Counted from the stretch's first letter, positions 33,042-44,611 are shown. The stretch is 64,000 nucleotides of DNA from Oscheius dolichura (GCA_932521035.1 OW051494.1:8418001-8482000), one strand, 5' to 3'. Program-made: numbers and translations. The notes: a model not told the origin generated them from the sequence alone.

Positions 33042-33837
33042 ATGCGCTCCCTTTTCTCCTTCCTACTCCTTTTGGGACTGGCTTCAAGTGGTTAGTTTTT
33101 AGTCTTTTGAAAAACGGTACAATTTATAGAATGGACAAGCGAAGAATCGACGGAGATTGAAGGAAAAGACGTGAAACCGTGGTTGAGACAAGCTCCCAGT
33201 CTTCGTCTGCGTCATCGATCCGATAATCTGAAAAAGGAGAAGAAATCTAGTGACGAATTGGAGAAAGAACTTCTCGATGGACTGGAAGAGGACGACCAGA
33301 AGGAGTATTTCCTAGTCAAAACATACAACAGCCTGAGCCTGGCCCAGAAAAAGGAAAGATACCTTCGATGGGCCGAGAAAGTCAACAGAGAGGTGGATTT
33401 GACCAGTAAGATAAGAAATTGACGTTTCAGAAAGAGATGGGGCGATTCTTGAAGAGACAAGACCAGTGGAGGAGGACAGAAAATAAGGACCTGGAGGCGG
33501 TTGCCGAAGAGGTTGAAGACAAGATCAAGGAGGTCTTGGAAGTTGTCCGCGAAGAGAATATTCCCGTGGACGAGCAAAAGGAGCAGATTTCCGAGATTGT
33601 CAAGGTAATTGGATTAAAACTAGATGAGTAAGGATCGTTTAGGACTCTTCCAAGCCTGTGATTCGTGTTCTTCGCTCCCTCTTTCCGGAATACACAAGGA
33701 GACACCTCCAGTTTAGAGGCAAATACCCCCAAACTGAGGGCAACAACTCCCAGGGGCATCCCGCTTCACAGTATCCGTACAATTGGGGTGTTGCTTACAC
33801 AAGACATCGCCGGACAGTGGAAGACGGAGACAATTGA
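33042..33837 (+). CDS. Secreted SXP/RAL-2-like (DUF148-type) protein
   Basis: Exons 33042-33090, 33130-33392, 33431-33604 and 33643-33837 are in phase (introns 38-39 nt). A signal peptide (MRSLFSFLLLLGLASSG) is followed by a highly charged, helical protein: SSDELEKELLDGLEEDDQKE, NSLSLAQKKERYLRWAEKVN, LEAVAEEVEDKIKEVLEVV, VDEQKEQISEIVKDS. The Leu-Ser-x-Ala-(x)n-Trp-Ala pattern is reminiscent of the SXP/RAL-2 helical family secreted by nematodes; the assignment is tentative. The C-terminus is basic and Tyr/Gln-rich. A run of AATAAATAAATAAA starts at ~33867. Confidence 0.65.
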
Positions 33838-34068
33838 ACATAAACCGTTTCTCATCTACTGTAACCTAATAAATAAATAAAATGGAGGTGTGAGAGTTTC
33901 GTGACTGCTTTGAACTAGAAGAAATGTCACCTACCGTAACATCAACTTGTTATTCATTTCCCCTCTATTTTAGGGCATTTGATTTTTTTCTCCTTTGCTC
34001 TATAGTAATTCGGGGTCGGTAAAGCTAAATAAGGCATCACAAATACATAAAACTGTATAATAACAAAG

Positions 34069-34443
34069 TTAGTATTGGGGCGCGCAGACATGCAGCCCTT
34101 TGAACTGTCCAAGGCGGCGAGCTATGCCATGGAAAGACGGCCGTAAGTGAAGAATACCTGTACTTTCGTATTTCTGCCGGTAGTCGGCGAGCACAGCCAG
34201 AAACCGCGCCCTCAATCCAGCATCACGTTTTACCCAAGCAGGCATGGAATTTGTCTAAAACACAATTTTTGCAAAGAAGAGAATGAACACCTTGATTGAG
34301 TGATGTAGATGGGAGACAGCCAGAACGGCCTGGTGTGGATAGGGGATTCGGTCCCTGTTCCGACTGTAGAATCGGTGGTTGAACTCCATTCTATCCTTGT
34401 CCGTCGGCGGGTAACCCTGTCGGTGGAGATAGCCAAGATACAT
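34069..34443 (-). CDS. Short basic conserved-looking protein, unknown
   Basis: Exons 34443-34291 and 34254-34069 (36-nt intron, phase 0) give 124-codon total, 112 residues. MYLGYLHRQGYPPTDKDRME, FNHRFYSRNRDRIPYPHQAV, LAVSHLHHSIK, then TNSMPAWVKRDAGLRARFLA and VLADYRQKYESTGILHLRPS. It is soluble and basic, with no signal peptide or membrane helix. Composition resembles small mitochondrial or ribosomal accessory proteins, but I do not recognise it. Confidence 0.55.
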
Positions 34444-34750
34444 CTTATTGAAAAGGGATGGTTGAAAGAGGGGAGAGGAAGGCGTTGATCAAAGTACCAA
34501 GAGTAAGTAAAGGTTCTTATTAAACGACGCTGAAACAGTATTTTTAACTTACTAGAACGTTTGAGACTCGCGTTTTTAAAAAACTACAATGAAAACTACG
34601 TTGTCTTCCTTTTTTTCTTTAAAGATTCCCGCTTTAAAGGCTGAAACTCCCGGGAGATTCATTGGATAAGGCCACTGGAGAAAAGAAATTTTAGAACCTT
34701 CTTCTATTGATAAAATTCGCACCAAATCTCACAAATCTTTAATATTTCAG

Positions 34751-35541
34751 TTGTATTCACGGAATCGTTGAAGAGGGCAAATGTATATGTGATCAAGATT
34801 TTGTTGGCAAACATTGTGAGAAAAAGAAGCATTGCGCCACTTTTCGACGATACAGAAATGGATCGTAGATCGATTTTAGTCAATTTTCTACTTTTATCCA
34901 CTAATCCATCAGAATTCGTCGCTAATTCCTCTAAATTTTCATATTCTCTACGTTTTTTTGAAAAGAAATGTTTTTTTTCAAGAAATTAGAGCAATTTGTT
35001 GCCGTATTATCAAAACTTTTCAATTTTTTCAGATGTACCGGCTGTGAAAACGGCTATTCCGGTCCATTTTGTGAGGTAATTAACTGTGACCACGGTCAAA
35101 TTAACCGAGTGGGAACCGGCTGCCTCTGTGATAAGCCATGGAATGGAACATTCTGCAGCTCCCTGAGCACGAACAATGTTTACAGCTACTATAACCGGAA
35201 GGTTGGTTAAAAATAGAATAAAAAACAAAGTTTAGGCCTTCCTCCTAGGACCATTAGGAGCTCTTGCCATCATTCCGATGTGTCTCACGTGGATTATTTG
35301 TGAACATATGGCTAGGAAACGACAGGTAGGACTCTAATTTCTTTGGGAAATTGCCTCGCTATGTAAAATTGAAAATAAAATAAGCAAACAATTGGTGAAA
35401 TAGTCAAAAAAAGAAAGAATTCGTTTCTGCGGTGCGGTAAAATTCTTTTTTTTGGAAAAGAATTTTTTTTGCTCCAATTTGATAAAATTTCCATAAAATA
35501 AAAGAGTAGTCAATTTTCAGGTAAATCGAGTGAAAGAATGA
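34751..35541 (+). CDS. EGF-like single-pass membrane protein (5' end not found)
   Basis: Exons 34751-34864, 35033-35211, 35236-35325 and a terminal exon from 35521. Two EGF-like units are visible: CIHGIVEEGKCICDQDFVGK-HC and CDHGQINRVGTGCLCDKPWN-GTFC, with CTGCENGYSGPFC between. The helix GPLGALAIIPMCLTWIIC follows, then RKRQ. The terminal exon stops after VNRVKE in the expected frame. One frame over, the same DNA encodes ERMIGGTIQEAVLKKMMTED-IDDV to a stop at 35606, which looks like a genuine tail, so a one-base change or alternative splice may have truncated it. The signal-peptide exon must lie before 34750. Confidence 0.6.
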
Positions 35542-35886
35542 TCGGCGGCACAATACAAGAAGCCGTCCTGAAAAAGATGATGACCGAAGACATCGACGAC
35601 GTTTGATCTCAATTTTGAAATTTGATTTATTAATAAAAAAGACAATAAATGAGAGTGGATACACTTCCAAGGGCACCCTGAAATGTTAGAAGTTGAAAAC
35701 GACCAGAATTCTATCTTCTTCCCGTGATAACGGCCAAAATGCGGCGATCAAGCAATCGATGGCCGGCCAATTTCTCACTCTTTGCAGCTGTCAGCAAACC
35801 TCTCGCCAGCCCAATTTCTCATTCTCTTTGCACCTTACATTCAGTAAAATTCATTTTAAGCTATAAAAAGGAGCGATGATCCAGTT

Positions 35887-38107
35887 ATGAAAATGTACGA
35901 AGCTATGGAGAAACAACAAGAAATTAACAAATTGAAAGGTGAGACATTTTAAAACAAAATTGTTTTCGGTTAAAACCCAGACGAAGGTGAGAAGTTAAAA
36001 TTTTCAATGGTTTTTTAGTTGCGTATTTCCAGAAATTCCCTTTTATACCGAACAGGAATTCACTCCATTGACACAAATTGACCAAGGCGCCGGAGGAATG
36101 GTTTACAAAGGAAAAATTAAGAGTTTTGGACTACTTCCATGGCTATTTGGAAACGATAAAGCCAAAGAAGTTGCTGTCAAAAAGTTTATCTGGTCAAGGG
36201 AACACCCTCTTGAAAATTACAAAAAGGAGGTTGACATCCTTCTTAAGGTAAATTTAATTAGTTGACAACTTCTCTTTCAAAATTCCAGCATAAACATAAA
36301 AACTTAGTAGAAATATACGGAATTCTCTGGGATGAAGTGGATAAATCACGATATTTGGGTTATGTGATGGAATATTTTGAAGAAGGAAGCCTTAAAACTG
36401 GTTTGGATTCTTTTATATTCTAATTAAGTGCAATTCAGTTATCTTCAACCCCGCGAAATCCTACGATTTATTGAAAATATATCGATGGATTGTTCAAATT
36501 GGAGAAGGCCTCCAATATCTCCATGGCAATAAAATACTGCACAGGGATATTAAGCCGGCAAAGTAGGATAGAGACCGTTTTTTTTAAATTTATTTGACTA
36601 CAGTATCCTGGTAGCCGGAAATATTCTGAAATTGGCCGATTTTGGAGTTGCCAAATATTCGAATTCCACTACAACTGCGGGGTGAGATTGGATTATTTTA
36701 TAAATCTTTAAGTTTTTCGTATTTTTCAGGGCTGGTACATATTGTTACATGGCGCCGGAAGTATTGGAAAGGGGAAAATGTAGTAATGCCTCTGATGTTT
36801 ATTCGCTGGCGATTACCATATGGGAAATATTCCACAGAACGTAGAATTATTCCTTTTTACGAAAGTTTGTATCACAGGCAGCCGTACATTGAGTTGATAA
36901 GGAGAGAAGAGACAACCCACAGAATTGTACAATTAGTTATCGGCGGACTTCGTCCGACCATAGATTCTGATAAAATTGATCAAAAAGTAGCAAAATTAAT
37001 AAACAGGTAAATCGCCTCGTGTTTCGAATATTTTTTAGATGTTGGCAAAGAGAAATCTCCAAAAGGCTTACAGTGAAGGAAATTGTTGATTTTTTTGTTG
37101 AAAAAGGAGAGAAAACAGCACGTTTTTTCTCAAGATTGCATTATTTTTAGTTTTAGATTTTGATTATGGGAGGAGGGAAAAATAATAATACGGCCTACGC
37201 TGGAATGGCAGTGTTGAGCCAGGATAGAACAAAATGGATTGAAATAGAAATGGAATTACCTTATGAGGCTGCTGCTAGTGGAGCAATTTATCTCAATGAA
37301 GAAATCTATTTATTTGGTGGTTGGAAGAATCTAAAAGCTTTGTATAAATTGGACAAAAATCTGAAATGGATTCGACTGGCTGATATGAATGTTGGACGCA
37401 GAAGTATTTCAAATAGTTGTTTGGAATGGAATGGATATATTTGGGTGTTTGGAGGAGTAGATGGAAATAATGAAAACCTAAAAAGTGTGGAAAGATACGA
37501 TCCGAAGGAGAATAAATGGACATTAATGGCGTGAGTTTAGTTTCGATTTTCTCTTTTGTTTGAATAAGTGAAAACCAGATTATTAACAGATTTTAGAGAG
37601 ATGAAACATGTAAGATCTACTGCAGCAGCGGCGTTATGGGACAATAAAATAATTATTTGTGGTGGATGGATTGGAGAGTTTACCATCACGGATACTGCAG
37701 AATGTTACAATCCTGAAGATAACCGCTGGACTGAACTTCCCTCTTCACCAAAGCCCCTCGGTGGTCATTCACTCGTTACTTATGAAAATAAGTTTATTCT
37801 ATTTGGTGGAGCAAGCAACGGGCCAACAAAGGCCGTGTGGGAGCTCGACCCTCAAGAATCAAATCCAACATGGAAACCCTTGGAACCAATGAAATATCCT
37901 GCTATTTGGTTCGCTGGAATAATCTTTGACCAAGAAATTTATGCAATTGGTGGAGTGCAGGCAATTGGATATCTGAGTCGAGTTGAAATATTCGATGGAG
38001 AACGATGGCGAGATGGAGCAGCTCTTCCTTATTCGTGGGCTTTTATGTCCTCTGTGATTATTCCCCCAACCTTGGCTGATCGTCTTTGCCAGTACAAAAA
38101 AGAATAA
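35887..38107 (+). CDS. Protein kinase-Kelch fusion
   Basis: Exon 1 (MKMYEAMEKQQEINKLK) leads into a full kinase domain: QGAGGMVYKG (Gly loop), EVAVKKF (Lys), YKKEVDILL (helix C Glu), YVMEYFEEGSL (hinge), LHRDIKPANIL (catalytic loop), LADFGVAKY (DFG), YMAPEVLE (APE), DVYSLAITIWEIFHR. Sequence is TKL/RAF-like Ser/Thr. After TVKEIVDFF a splice (GTTGAA...TTTTAG) joins, in phase 0, ILIMGGGKNNNTAYAGMAVL and a Kelch propeller with IYLFGGWK, IWVFGGVD, IIICGGWI, FILFGGAS and IYAIGGVQ blades. The Kelch first exon starts with the same acceptor phase as the coiled-coil/Kelch gene, which supports the join; without it the kinase would stop at ~37150 with no AATAAA before the Kelch frame. Likely a phosphorylation scaffold; substrate unknown. 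Confidence 0.75.
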
Positions 38108-38361
38108 ATCGAAAATAAATTTGTTATTTCTTATAAATCTTCTCAAAAATAGACCAAAACACTAATATTCGACATAAATTCAAGACAGCAGAGGCGTTGT
38201 TTCCTGACTTTTTTGTCGCTCTCGACAGCAAAAAACTGCGGAAGTCACGAAGATTATGAAGAAGGCCTTTGGAGAACGTGAATTTTAAACGAGCTTGTAC
38301 ACAATTTTTGCAGAGAATTTGGGTCTGACTGGCTGGGGCAGTCTTTGAGGTGGCCAGACAG

Positions 38362-39232
38362 ATACTGTAAAACACAAGTCGGGCGGCTTTGGCAACCGAG
38401 CCATCCAGTCCAATGATGGCAGCTTTACTCTCCGCCTGACCCGCAACGTCTACTCGCCCAAGTTGGAATCGAACGGAGAAGTCGACCTGAACTACTTCCA
38501 CGATGTCTGCGAGGCTTGTTTGTTTCTTTTCCAACTAAAGAAGGGCTTAGACTTTCTGTGAAGATTGTTTCGTCGCCACTCCGGATTATTTGGACAGTGC
38601 CAAGCTGAAAACCAGCGTGGGCAATGGAAAGTTCTGGCTGCCCGGATCACGGAACCCCATCTCGGGGACGACTGACTGCACCAAGGCGGCCCGTGACCCT
38701 CCCGACCAGCTTAACGAGTGGAAGATGCTCCACCACAAGAAGCATGGGAAGTCGGCTATTCTGGAAACCGCGTACTGGGCCGCCGGCGTGCCCAACAAAC
38801 GCTGCTCAGACCAGGGACGGTACGCCATGGCCTATCATAATGGAAAAGTTGTCGACGTGCCGATTTTTGACCGTCTGCCTCTGGTTTGCGTCCAAGGACC
38901 GATCCCTCCCATCCCGAAGAGCGTCAGCCACTGCTACAAGTATTCGGTACCCGATGGCAACGGTGGCTGCAATTGCGAAGCCGGCTTGATAGATGTTTTG
39001 GACTCTTCATTTGATGCGGACCAAAGTATTATGAGATCCTATATTGGAAAATTCAATTTGAAGCCTGTATGTAATCCTTGCAGCTTCACTGTTTATTCCA
39101 ATTTCTTTTCAGGGATATGTTTGTGTGGCGGACCCTTGTAAGCCTGATCGGAAAACGGAGGAAACTAATTTGGATGCTATTATTTTTGTGATTGATGGTT
39201 CCTCTTCCATTAAGCCACATAATTTCGAAAAG
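38362..39232 (+). pseudogene. Truncated CTLD-vWA protein fragment
   Basis: Exon 38362-~38516 (DTVKHKSGGFGNRAIQSNDG, FHDVCE), exon ~38563-39068 with a CTLD (DCFVATPDYLDSAKLKTSVG, NGKFWLPGSRN, LETAYWAAGVPN, PLVCVQ) and a Cys-rich EGF-like linker, then 39114-39232 with the first strand of a vWA domain (LDAIIFVIDGSSSIKPHNFE, MIDAS DxSxS present). The vWA domain stops there: no further exon follows before the convergent esterase. The 5' side abuts the Kelch gene, with no signal peptide. Its G+C content is higher than that of the neighbours. Frames are intact, so truncation is recent. Confidence 0.65.
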
Positions 39233-39535
39233 GTGCGCATTTTTCGTTTGTACAAAAAGGGGGCCAACCATCTTCCTCACCTGGTGAGAACTTACTAGAA
39301 AGGAACAGCATTTCCTCAAAAGAAGCAGATGTTCTCTTTGGAAAATTAGAAGTATGACAATAGAAGTAATGTGTTGTAATATTTTGAATTTCGGAAAGAT
39401 TGTAAACTACGACCAGAGAATAATTCCAATGACCAGGGGCAGGGCAAACGAAGAAGCGCTCTGAAATAAGCAGATTTCGATATAAATCAAGTTTATTTTC
39501 TATCATGGAATAGAAAGAAAACCATTTCTCACAAT

Positions 39536-40866
39536 TCATTCCTGCCGTGTAATCAGCTCATCGCATTCTTTCATCTCTATCAGCCAATAGTCCACAACGT
39601 CTTTTCTGTATCCTGCCATCATTTTTGGACTTTCTCCTTCTGCTTTATTCGATTTAAACTAGAAATAATTGGCCGTTGTTCCATTCAATTTTATCCAGTC
39701 TGTAACAATTCACGAGGATCAAGGTCTGGGAATTCCCCCCAAAGAAAAACAACCAAACTGGACTAAAAAAATGTTTTTACCTGGTAATGGTAATGGTTGA
39801 GTTCCTTTAATAAAATTGGTCAGCATTTGAATGTAAACGCCCTTAATTATTTTGTCATCCTCATCCAACGGCCGTGGATGGGCGCCAATGAAGAATGGCA
39901 TATCCGATGAGTGAGCGGCTATTTTATGTCTAAAAACGCCTTTTTGAAGTCGAAATTTCCGGGGAAATGGGTCCTGCAGTGAATAGAAAAGGAAAAACAA
40001 TTCCTGGCTCAGGAACTTGGAAGCAGCTGAAAATTCAGATTTGGAAGGCAGAGCGCGTGTTTTCTAAAGTTTTTTCACTTCTGACGGGGAATTAGGGTGG
40101 TGTAAAATATGAATGAGAAGGGAAAATTCAAAGAGACCGCGCCATTTTGCAGGTAATTTGATTAATTTCCAAGCACCAAGGATTTCTACAAAGAAAAGAC
40201 CCACGATGATTCTCATTTCTCCTATCTGTTACACATTTCTTCAATAACTCCTCCGAATTCTTCAATCCAATAAATCTTCCCACTTCTATCCCGGAATAAT
40301 CTTCTTTCTTAAAAAATTCAAACTCTGTCGCCCCGGCCAGAACATTTCGAAATTCTCGTCTTTTGTCCCTAGAGGTGGGTCAAATGTCAGTCCATAGAGC
40401 TCGTAGCCGTCTTCTTCGGCTTTTCTCTGGCAAAGGAAGATTCTTCTGAGGCAAGAAGACACTAAAAAATTATTGTTTTTATGAAGGTGCCGGAGGAAAA
40501 CCACCCCAGCCTCCATCAGTACTCTCCCCGAATTCTTTAGCCGTTTCTCCTGCGTTGAATAGAAGAGCGGCCCGCTCATGATAATCATCTGTTGGAAGAG
40601 TTTCCCTTTTGGGTCTACAGTTCTAAAAATTCGAAGTTTCTACCGTAAAAAACACAAAAAGCTTACAAAGAATAAGCCAGATCATAGACAAGACAGCCGC
40701 CAGTCGAGTGACCCATCAACGTCACTTGAGAATTGTTTCCTCCAAAATTGTGAATCTCTTCATTTATGAACTGGAGACCACGTTCAATATCTGGAAAAGA
40801 GCTCACTATCCAGGGAACCCCGCGTTCTTGGCAGACATGCCGCCTATACCATCGTGTTCACCTTTT
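39536..40866 (-). pseudogene. Type-B carboxylesterase lacking its N-terminal half
   Basis: Minus-strand exons carry the nucleophile elbow (FGGNNSQVTLMGHSTGGCLV), KLFQQMIIMSGPLFYSTQEK, the His-region AAHSSDMPFFIGAHPRPLDE, DDKIIKGVYIQMLTNFIKG, and a C-terminus GYRKDVVDYWLIEMKECDEL. The first ~200 residues of the family (with the oxyanion-hole glycines) are missing: upstream of GMSAKNAGFP the DNA belongs to another gene ending at 40888. The junction NAGFP to DIERG has no GT donor (GGATAGTGAG), a second lesion. AATAAA on the minus strand is at ~39497. Catalytic Ser and His are present; a working enzyme is unlikely. Confidence 0.65.
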
Positions 40867-40887
40867 AAAACCTACAGGAGCAAATTT

Positions 40888-42050
40888 TTAGCTGCTTTGC
40901 ATGTAACCGGACGGAGTTTTGGAGAAAAAATATCGAAAATTTGCCATAAATTGGAAGATTCCTCGGTACAATTGTACTATTTCCACACGATGCCTTCTTC
41001 CGGTCTCTTTTGTCGCAATTGTCATAGTCCAATAGTAGCCCCAGTCCTCCAAATAGTACTCGTCTTCGGGAGCAAATCGACTGAAGAGATACTCCAACCT
41101 GGAACAACCATTGAATTATGCAATATAAAGAATTCTCACAGAGGAAATCCTCCTCCTTTTGAATGGTGTGGTAGCTGGTACTCCAAATTTGTTGCACCAT
41201 AGAAAAATTCATTGAATGTCCGTTTCACGGCGTCATCCGTAGGCTTTATATAGTAGCCAATCCGATTGAGGAAAATCTTCTCCAGTGGATCTCGGTAGTC
41301 AAGATCACCAGAATGCCCGGTATCCATCTGAAAAAAAGCGTCATTTTTGGTTAGATGGAGGAACCCACCCCCGGCTATGGCTCGAGGAAGACTCTCCCTT
41401 ACACCACAAAATAAAACATACCTTGCGGAGGAAGCCACTATTTAGATAAATATCCGGCAAAGCAAACTCCGAATCGAATCTGGTTGACTTGATTTTCTAA
41501 ATAGAAAAATAGAGTGAAAAACGGGCAAAGCAACCTCGAGAAAGTCGTTGGTAGCCTGATAATCGATAAGACGGTAATAGTCATTCCGCCGTCTGTCAAA
41601 TCCGCCAATGGACCAATAGAAATTAACTTGTAGCTTCTTGGCAAATTTTCGCAGAGGAAGAATATATGGCAAGCATCGGTCAAAGTCCTCTTTTTTGTAG
41701 AGAAGAAGCTGGAAATATATATATATTGTACAGTTGAAGTTCAAGTTGATAAACAGGGTCACATGGAACGGCCCGCTCCCTGAATCCCGACCCGAACTGG
41801 TTTCGATCTTCTGAGCCAGGCTCGGTAGGACCGGTAGTAGTAAATCGCTCTTCTTCTCCTTATCCAGAAGACTATTCGGATGGTGAGCCGGCTGCTGGAT
41901 CTCTTCCCCGTCTCGAATTCCAAAGGCTTCGTATATTTGTCCCTTTGCCGTCCTGTTCATCGGCCTGACAAGGGAAGTGCACCAACTGGCGGTGGCCGAT
42001 TCGGCTGATTTTTTGCCAGGATGTAGGCCTATGTGAGCGATATACGGCAC
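40888..42050 (-). CDS. Multi-exon protein of unknown family
   Basis: Joined exons read LLDKEKKSDLLLPVLPSLAQ, SGRDSGSGPFH, LLLYKKEDFDRCLPYILPLR, KFAKKLQVNFYWSIGGFDRR, RNDYYRLIDYQATNDFLE, STRFDSEFALPDIYLNSGFL, MDTGHSGDLDYRDPLEKIFL, PTDDAVKRTFNEFFYGATNL, APEDEYYLEDWGYYWTMTIA, TKETGRRHRVEIVQLYRGIF and stop at 40888. Introns are 39-55 nt GT-AG. The mix of Trp/Tyr-rich and charged segments looks like a globular enzyme or binding protein, but I recognise no domain. The 5' end is uncertain (around 42050). It runs directly into the esterase fragment on the same strand. Confidence 0.5.
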
Positions 42051-42053
42051 ACA

Positions 42054-42508
42054 AAAAATTGGCTGCTATACCGAAGATTTGGAGGAGTTAGGTCACTTTG
42101 AAGGTCGAAAACCTGCTATTTTGACTCATTTTCTCGCCCTCATAACTTTTGATCCTTACATGCTAGAAGCCCCCGGTTTGTTTCTGCATAGGCAGAATGA
42201 CCTGTTTAATACGCTCAGCACAAAAAAGAGCCAAGTGTCCCCAATAATTTTGTGCAATTCCATGAAATTAGTCATTACTAAAATGACTCATTAGAAAGTC
42301 GGCTCTTCTGATTCTGGGATGGTTCTATACTTCATTATAGTTCTGATCCGATACAATTTTATCCGGTTATGGATTCTATTTCGTTACGGTTCTGATAAAA
42401 ACAGTTCTATTTCATTGCGGACCCACAAGTTCTCCCCTACAAATGCAGTAACAGCAGCGAAACAGTTTATTTTCCCCAATCCCCCGACAACATTGACCGA
42501 TAGTCACG
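42054..42508. other. Intergenic, no gene seen
   Basis: Nothing supported. A short near-repeat TATGGATTCTATTTCGTTAC / AACAGTTCTATTTCATTGC lies at 42367-42417. Confidence 0.4.
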
Positions 42509-43642
42509 TTAGCCACTGAATATATCCGCGATAAGTCCGTTCTTGCTGTCAGCGTCGGCTCCCTTCTTGATACAAGGACATCCGTGTTTGCGACGAATGA
42601 TGGGCAATTCCTGAGGAGCAAGAAGTTGACTGAGTTCGGCCACGAGCTTCTTATGCTCCTTCAAGGCATGGAACATGACGAATTGAACTGAAAGAGAGAA
42701 ATAGAGGAGGATGTACGCTTCTTATAATTCTATCGAAAACGGTAACTCACTACTGAAGAGGAGCATATGGTAGCAGAAGTTCAATAACATGAAATACAAA
42801 ATGACATCAGGGTCCTTCTGTTCGGTGACGTTGAGACTGTGGGTTATTCCCAGGCACGCAAAGGTGGTCATGGCTATCGTCGTCAACTGAAAGTCTCCCG
42901 AGGTTAGAACAATTCGAATGATGAAAACTCACAGCAATTGGGGTCCAGCGGTGGAGAGCAGAGTCAGAAGCCAGTAGGGCCATGGTAGTCGTGTACATGA
43001 ACATGCTCTGTAAAAAAAATGTGGTTAGAAATAGAGGGAACATTACGTTGAAGGCTAATTCGATGAGAAGGTAGATTATGACGCCACTTTCCTTGAAGGG
43101 ACCAGTTCTCTGGATGTTGAGCATCAGTAGCATGGAGATGACGAGAAGAAGCATCATGAAGACGATGATGTAGGTCAGGGACTTCTGGAAGATCACATTT
43201 CTAACTGTGTACGATGCTTTGACAAAATTTAGGCTTACAGCCCTTCAGACCGCTGTAAAACTGGGTGCGTTCTATATTAAGGCTTATTGTTAGTGGCCTA
43301 CTGTAGCTTTTGAAACGCTTGACAAGATTAATCAATGTATGGATGCCGTTTGTCCTTGTGAAAAGATCCACGGACCGTTATTGCCCGCGCCATGAGCACG
43401 CAATTCGAACACAGCTCTTCATTGATTGAATTGAATCCTTGGCCCCCTTCCTGCCTTCAATCCACGGGTAAAACACTAAAAAGGAAACTAACCACTGGGG
43501 CGAATTCAGGATGACCAATCGAGATCTTCTTTGTCAGCTTCGGGAGATTGAACTTTTCCATCTTCTTCACCTGCACCTCCAGTTGTCGGAGGGGATCCTT
43601 CTCAGCGGTGTCGCCGAATAACTCTCCACTGCGGCTCGTCAT
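42509..43642 (-). CDS. Four-pass membrane protein, TATA-driven
   Basis: Minus-strand exons give MTSRSGELFGDTAEKDPLRQ, VQVKKMEKFNLPKLTKKISI, a helix LTYIIVFMMLLLVISMLLML, SGVIIYLLIELAFN, MFMYTTTMALLASDSALHRW, LTTIAMTTFACLGITHSL, NVTEQKDPDVILYFMLLNFC, YHMLLFSSQFVMFHALKEHK and a tail ending CIKKGADADSKNGLIADIFS. Four helices, both ends cytosolic. A TATA box (TATATAAG on the minus strand, ~43695-43688) lies ~47 bp before the ATG. An upstream in-frame ATG at 43702 overlaps the TATA box and is unlikely. Function unknown. Confidence 0.65.
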
Positions 43643-43699
43643 GAAGGAGAACTGCTTGATCGTGTAGAGGAATCTGCAAACCCGTGGCTTATATACAGC

Positions 43700-44610
43700 C
43701 AACGGGGCAAGAGAGGGGGCGACTGATTAATTCCTCCCCTCTCTTCTCTCTATCATTCAAATGAGCTGTAGCGGTATTTCAAACATGCCAATGATGACAT
43801 AAACACATAAAAATGTGAACAAAAGGGGAGAGAGAAGGTGAACGTCATTTTCTTTGCAGGAAATGGAACATACCGGCGAGATCAGAAGATCCGGGGCTGT
43901 TGTCGGCTACTTCGGCCCTATTGTGACTCATGAGATGTACGAGATGCTTGTTTCAAGGAATAGAGAGCACTTCAAAAGTGTTGGGCTCTATCCAATACGA
44001 GGTCTCTTTCCTGACAAATAGTTAGCAATGTGAATTAGCTGGATGGCAAGGGCATCGCCTGTCAAATGGCGCCGAATTTGAATCTCTCTTCCCACTCTGA
44101 CCTTTGTTGTCTTTTCCTTTGGGGAACGTGCAAAAGGCCGCTACAGTTTCGGTAAGAAGAAAGAAAAGAAGAGGTGGGTGCCGGGAGGATAATCAAACAA
44201 TATTTATACTTTTGACCTTGTTTACAGCTATCTTGCTGTTGTCAGCTCATAGTTTACTGTTTCGGAGCGCGGCAGAAGTTGTTTACGTTAATTTCTCTTC
44301 CATCGGTCAGCCGCGGGCCCCGCAGGTAGCGAACCTTGCGCTGTCTTTGGCCGCGTATCAAAACAGATTTCATAAGGCTTGCACTTCTAACCCCCTCCCC
44401 GGCTCCTATATTTTTTCCTGGACATGGCCAAGAGATTGTCCCCCGATCACGTGATTTACATACTCTCTCTCGTCTCTCCTTCTCTCTCCCTGCTTTCCAT
44501 TAGCTCTGTCATCATTTTTGTTGACAACAAATTCGTACCGTGCAAAAAAACTCGGGGGAGAAGGGCGGGTCTGTAGAGATTGAGAGAGGGAAAAGAGAGA
44601 ACCGTCTGCA
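43700..44610. other. Intergenic, no firm gene
   Basis: A 53-codon frame from ATG 43863 (MEHTGEIRRSGAVVGYFGPI) has no family or splice support. The stretch ~44270-44350 is G+C-rich. Pyrimidine repeats (CTCTCTCGTCTCTCC) lie at ~44463-44490. Confidence 0.4.
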
Positions 44611-44611
44611 G

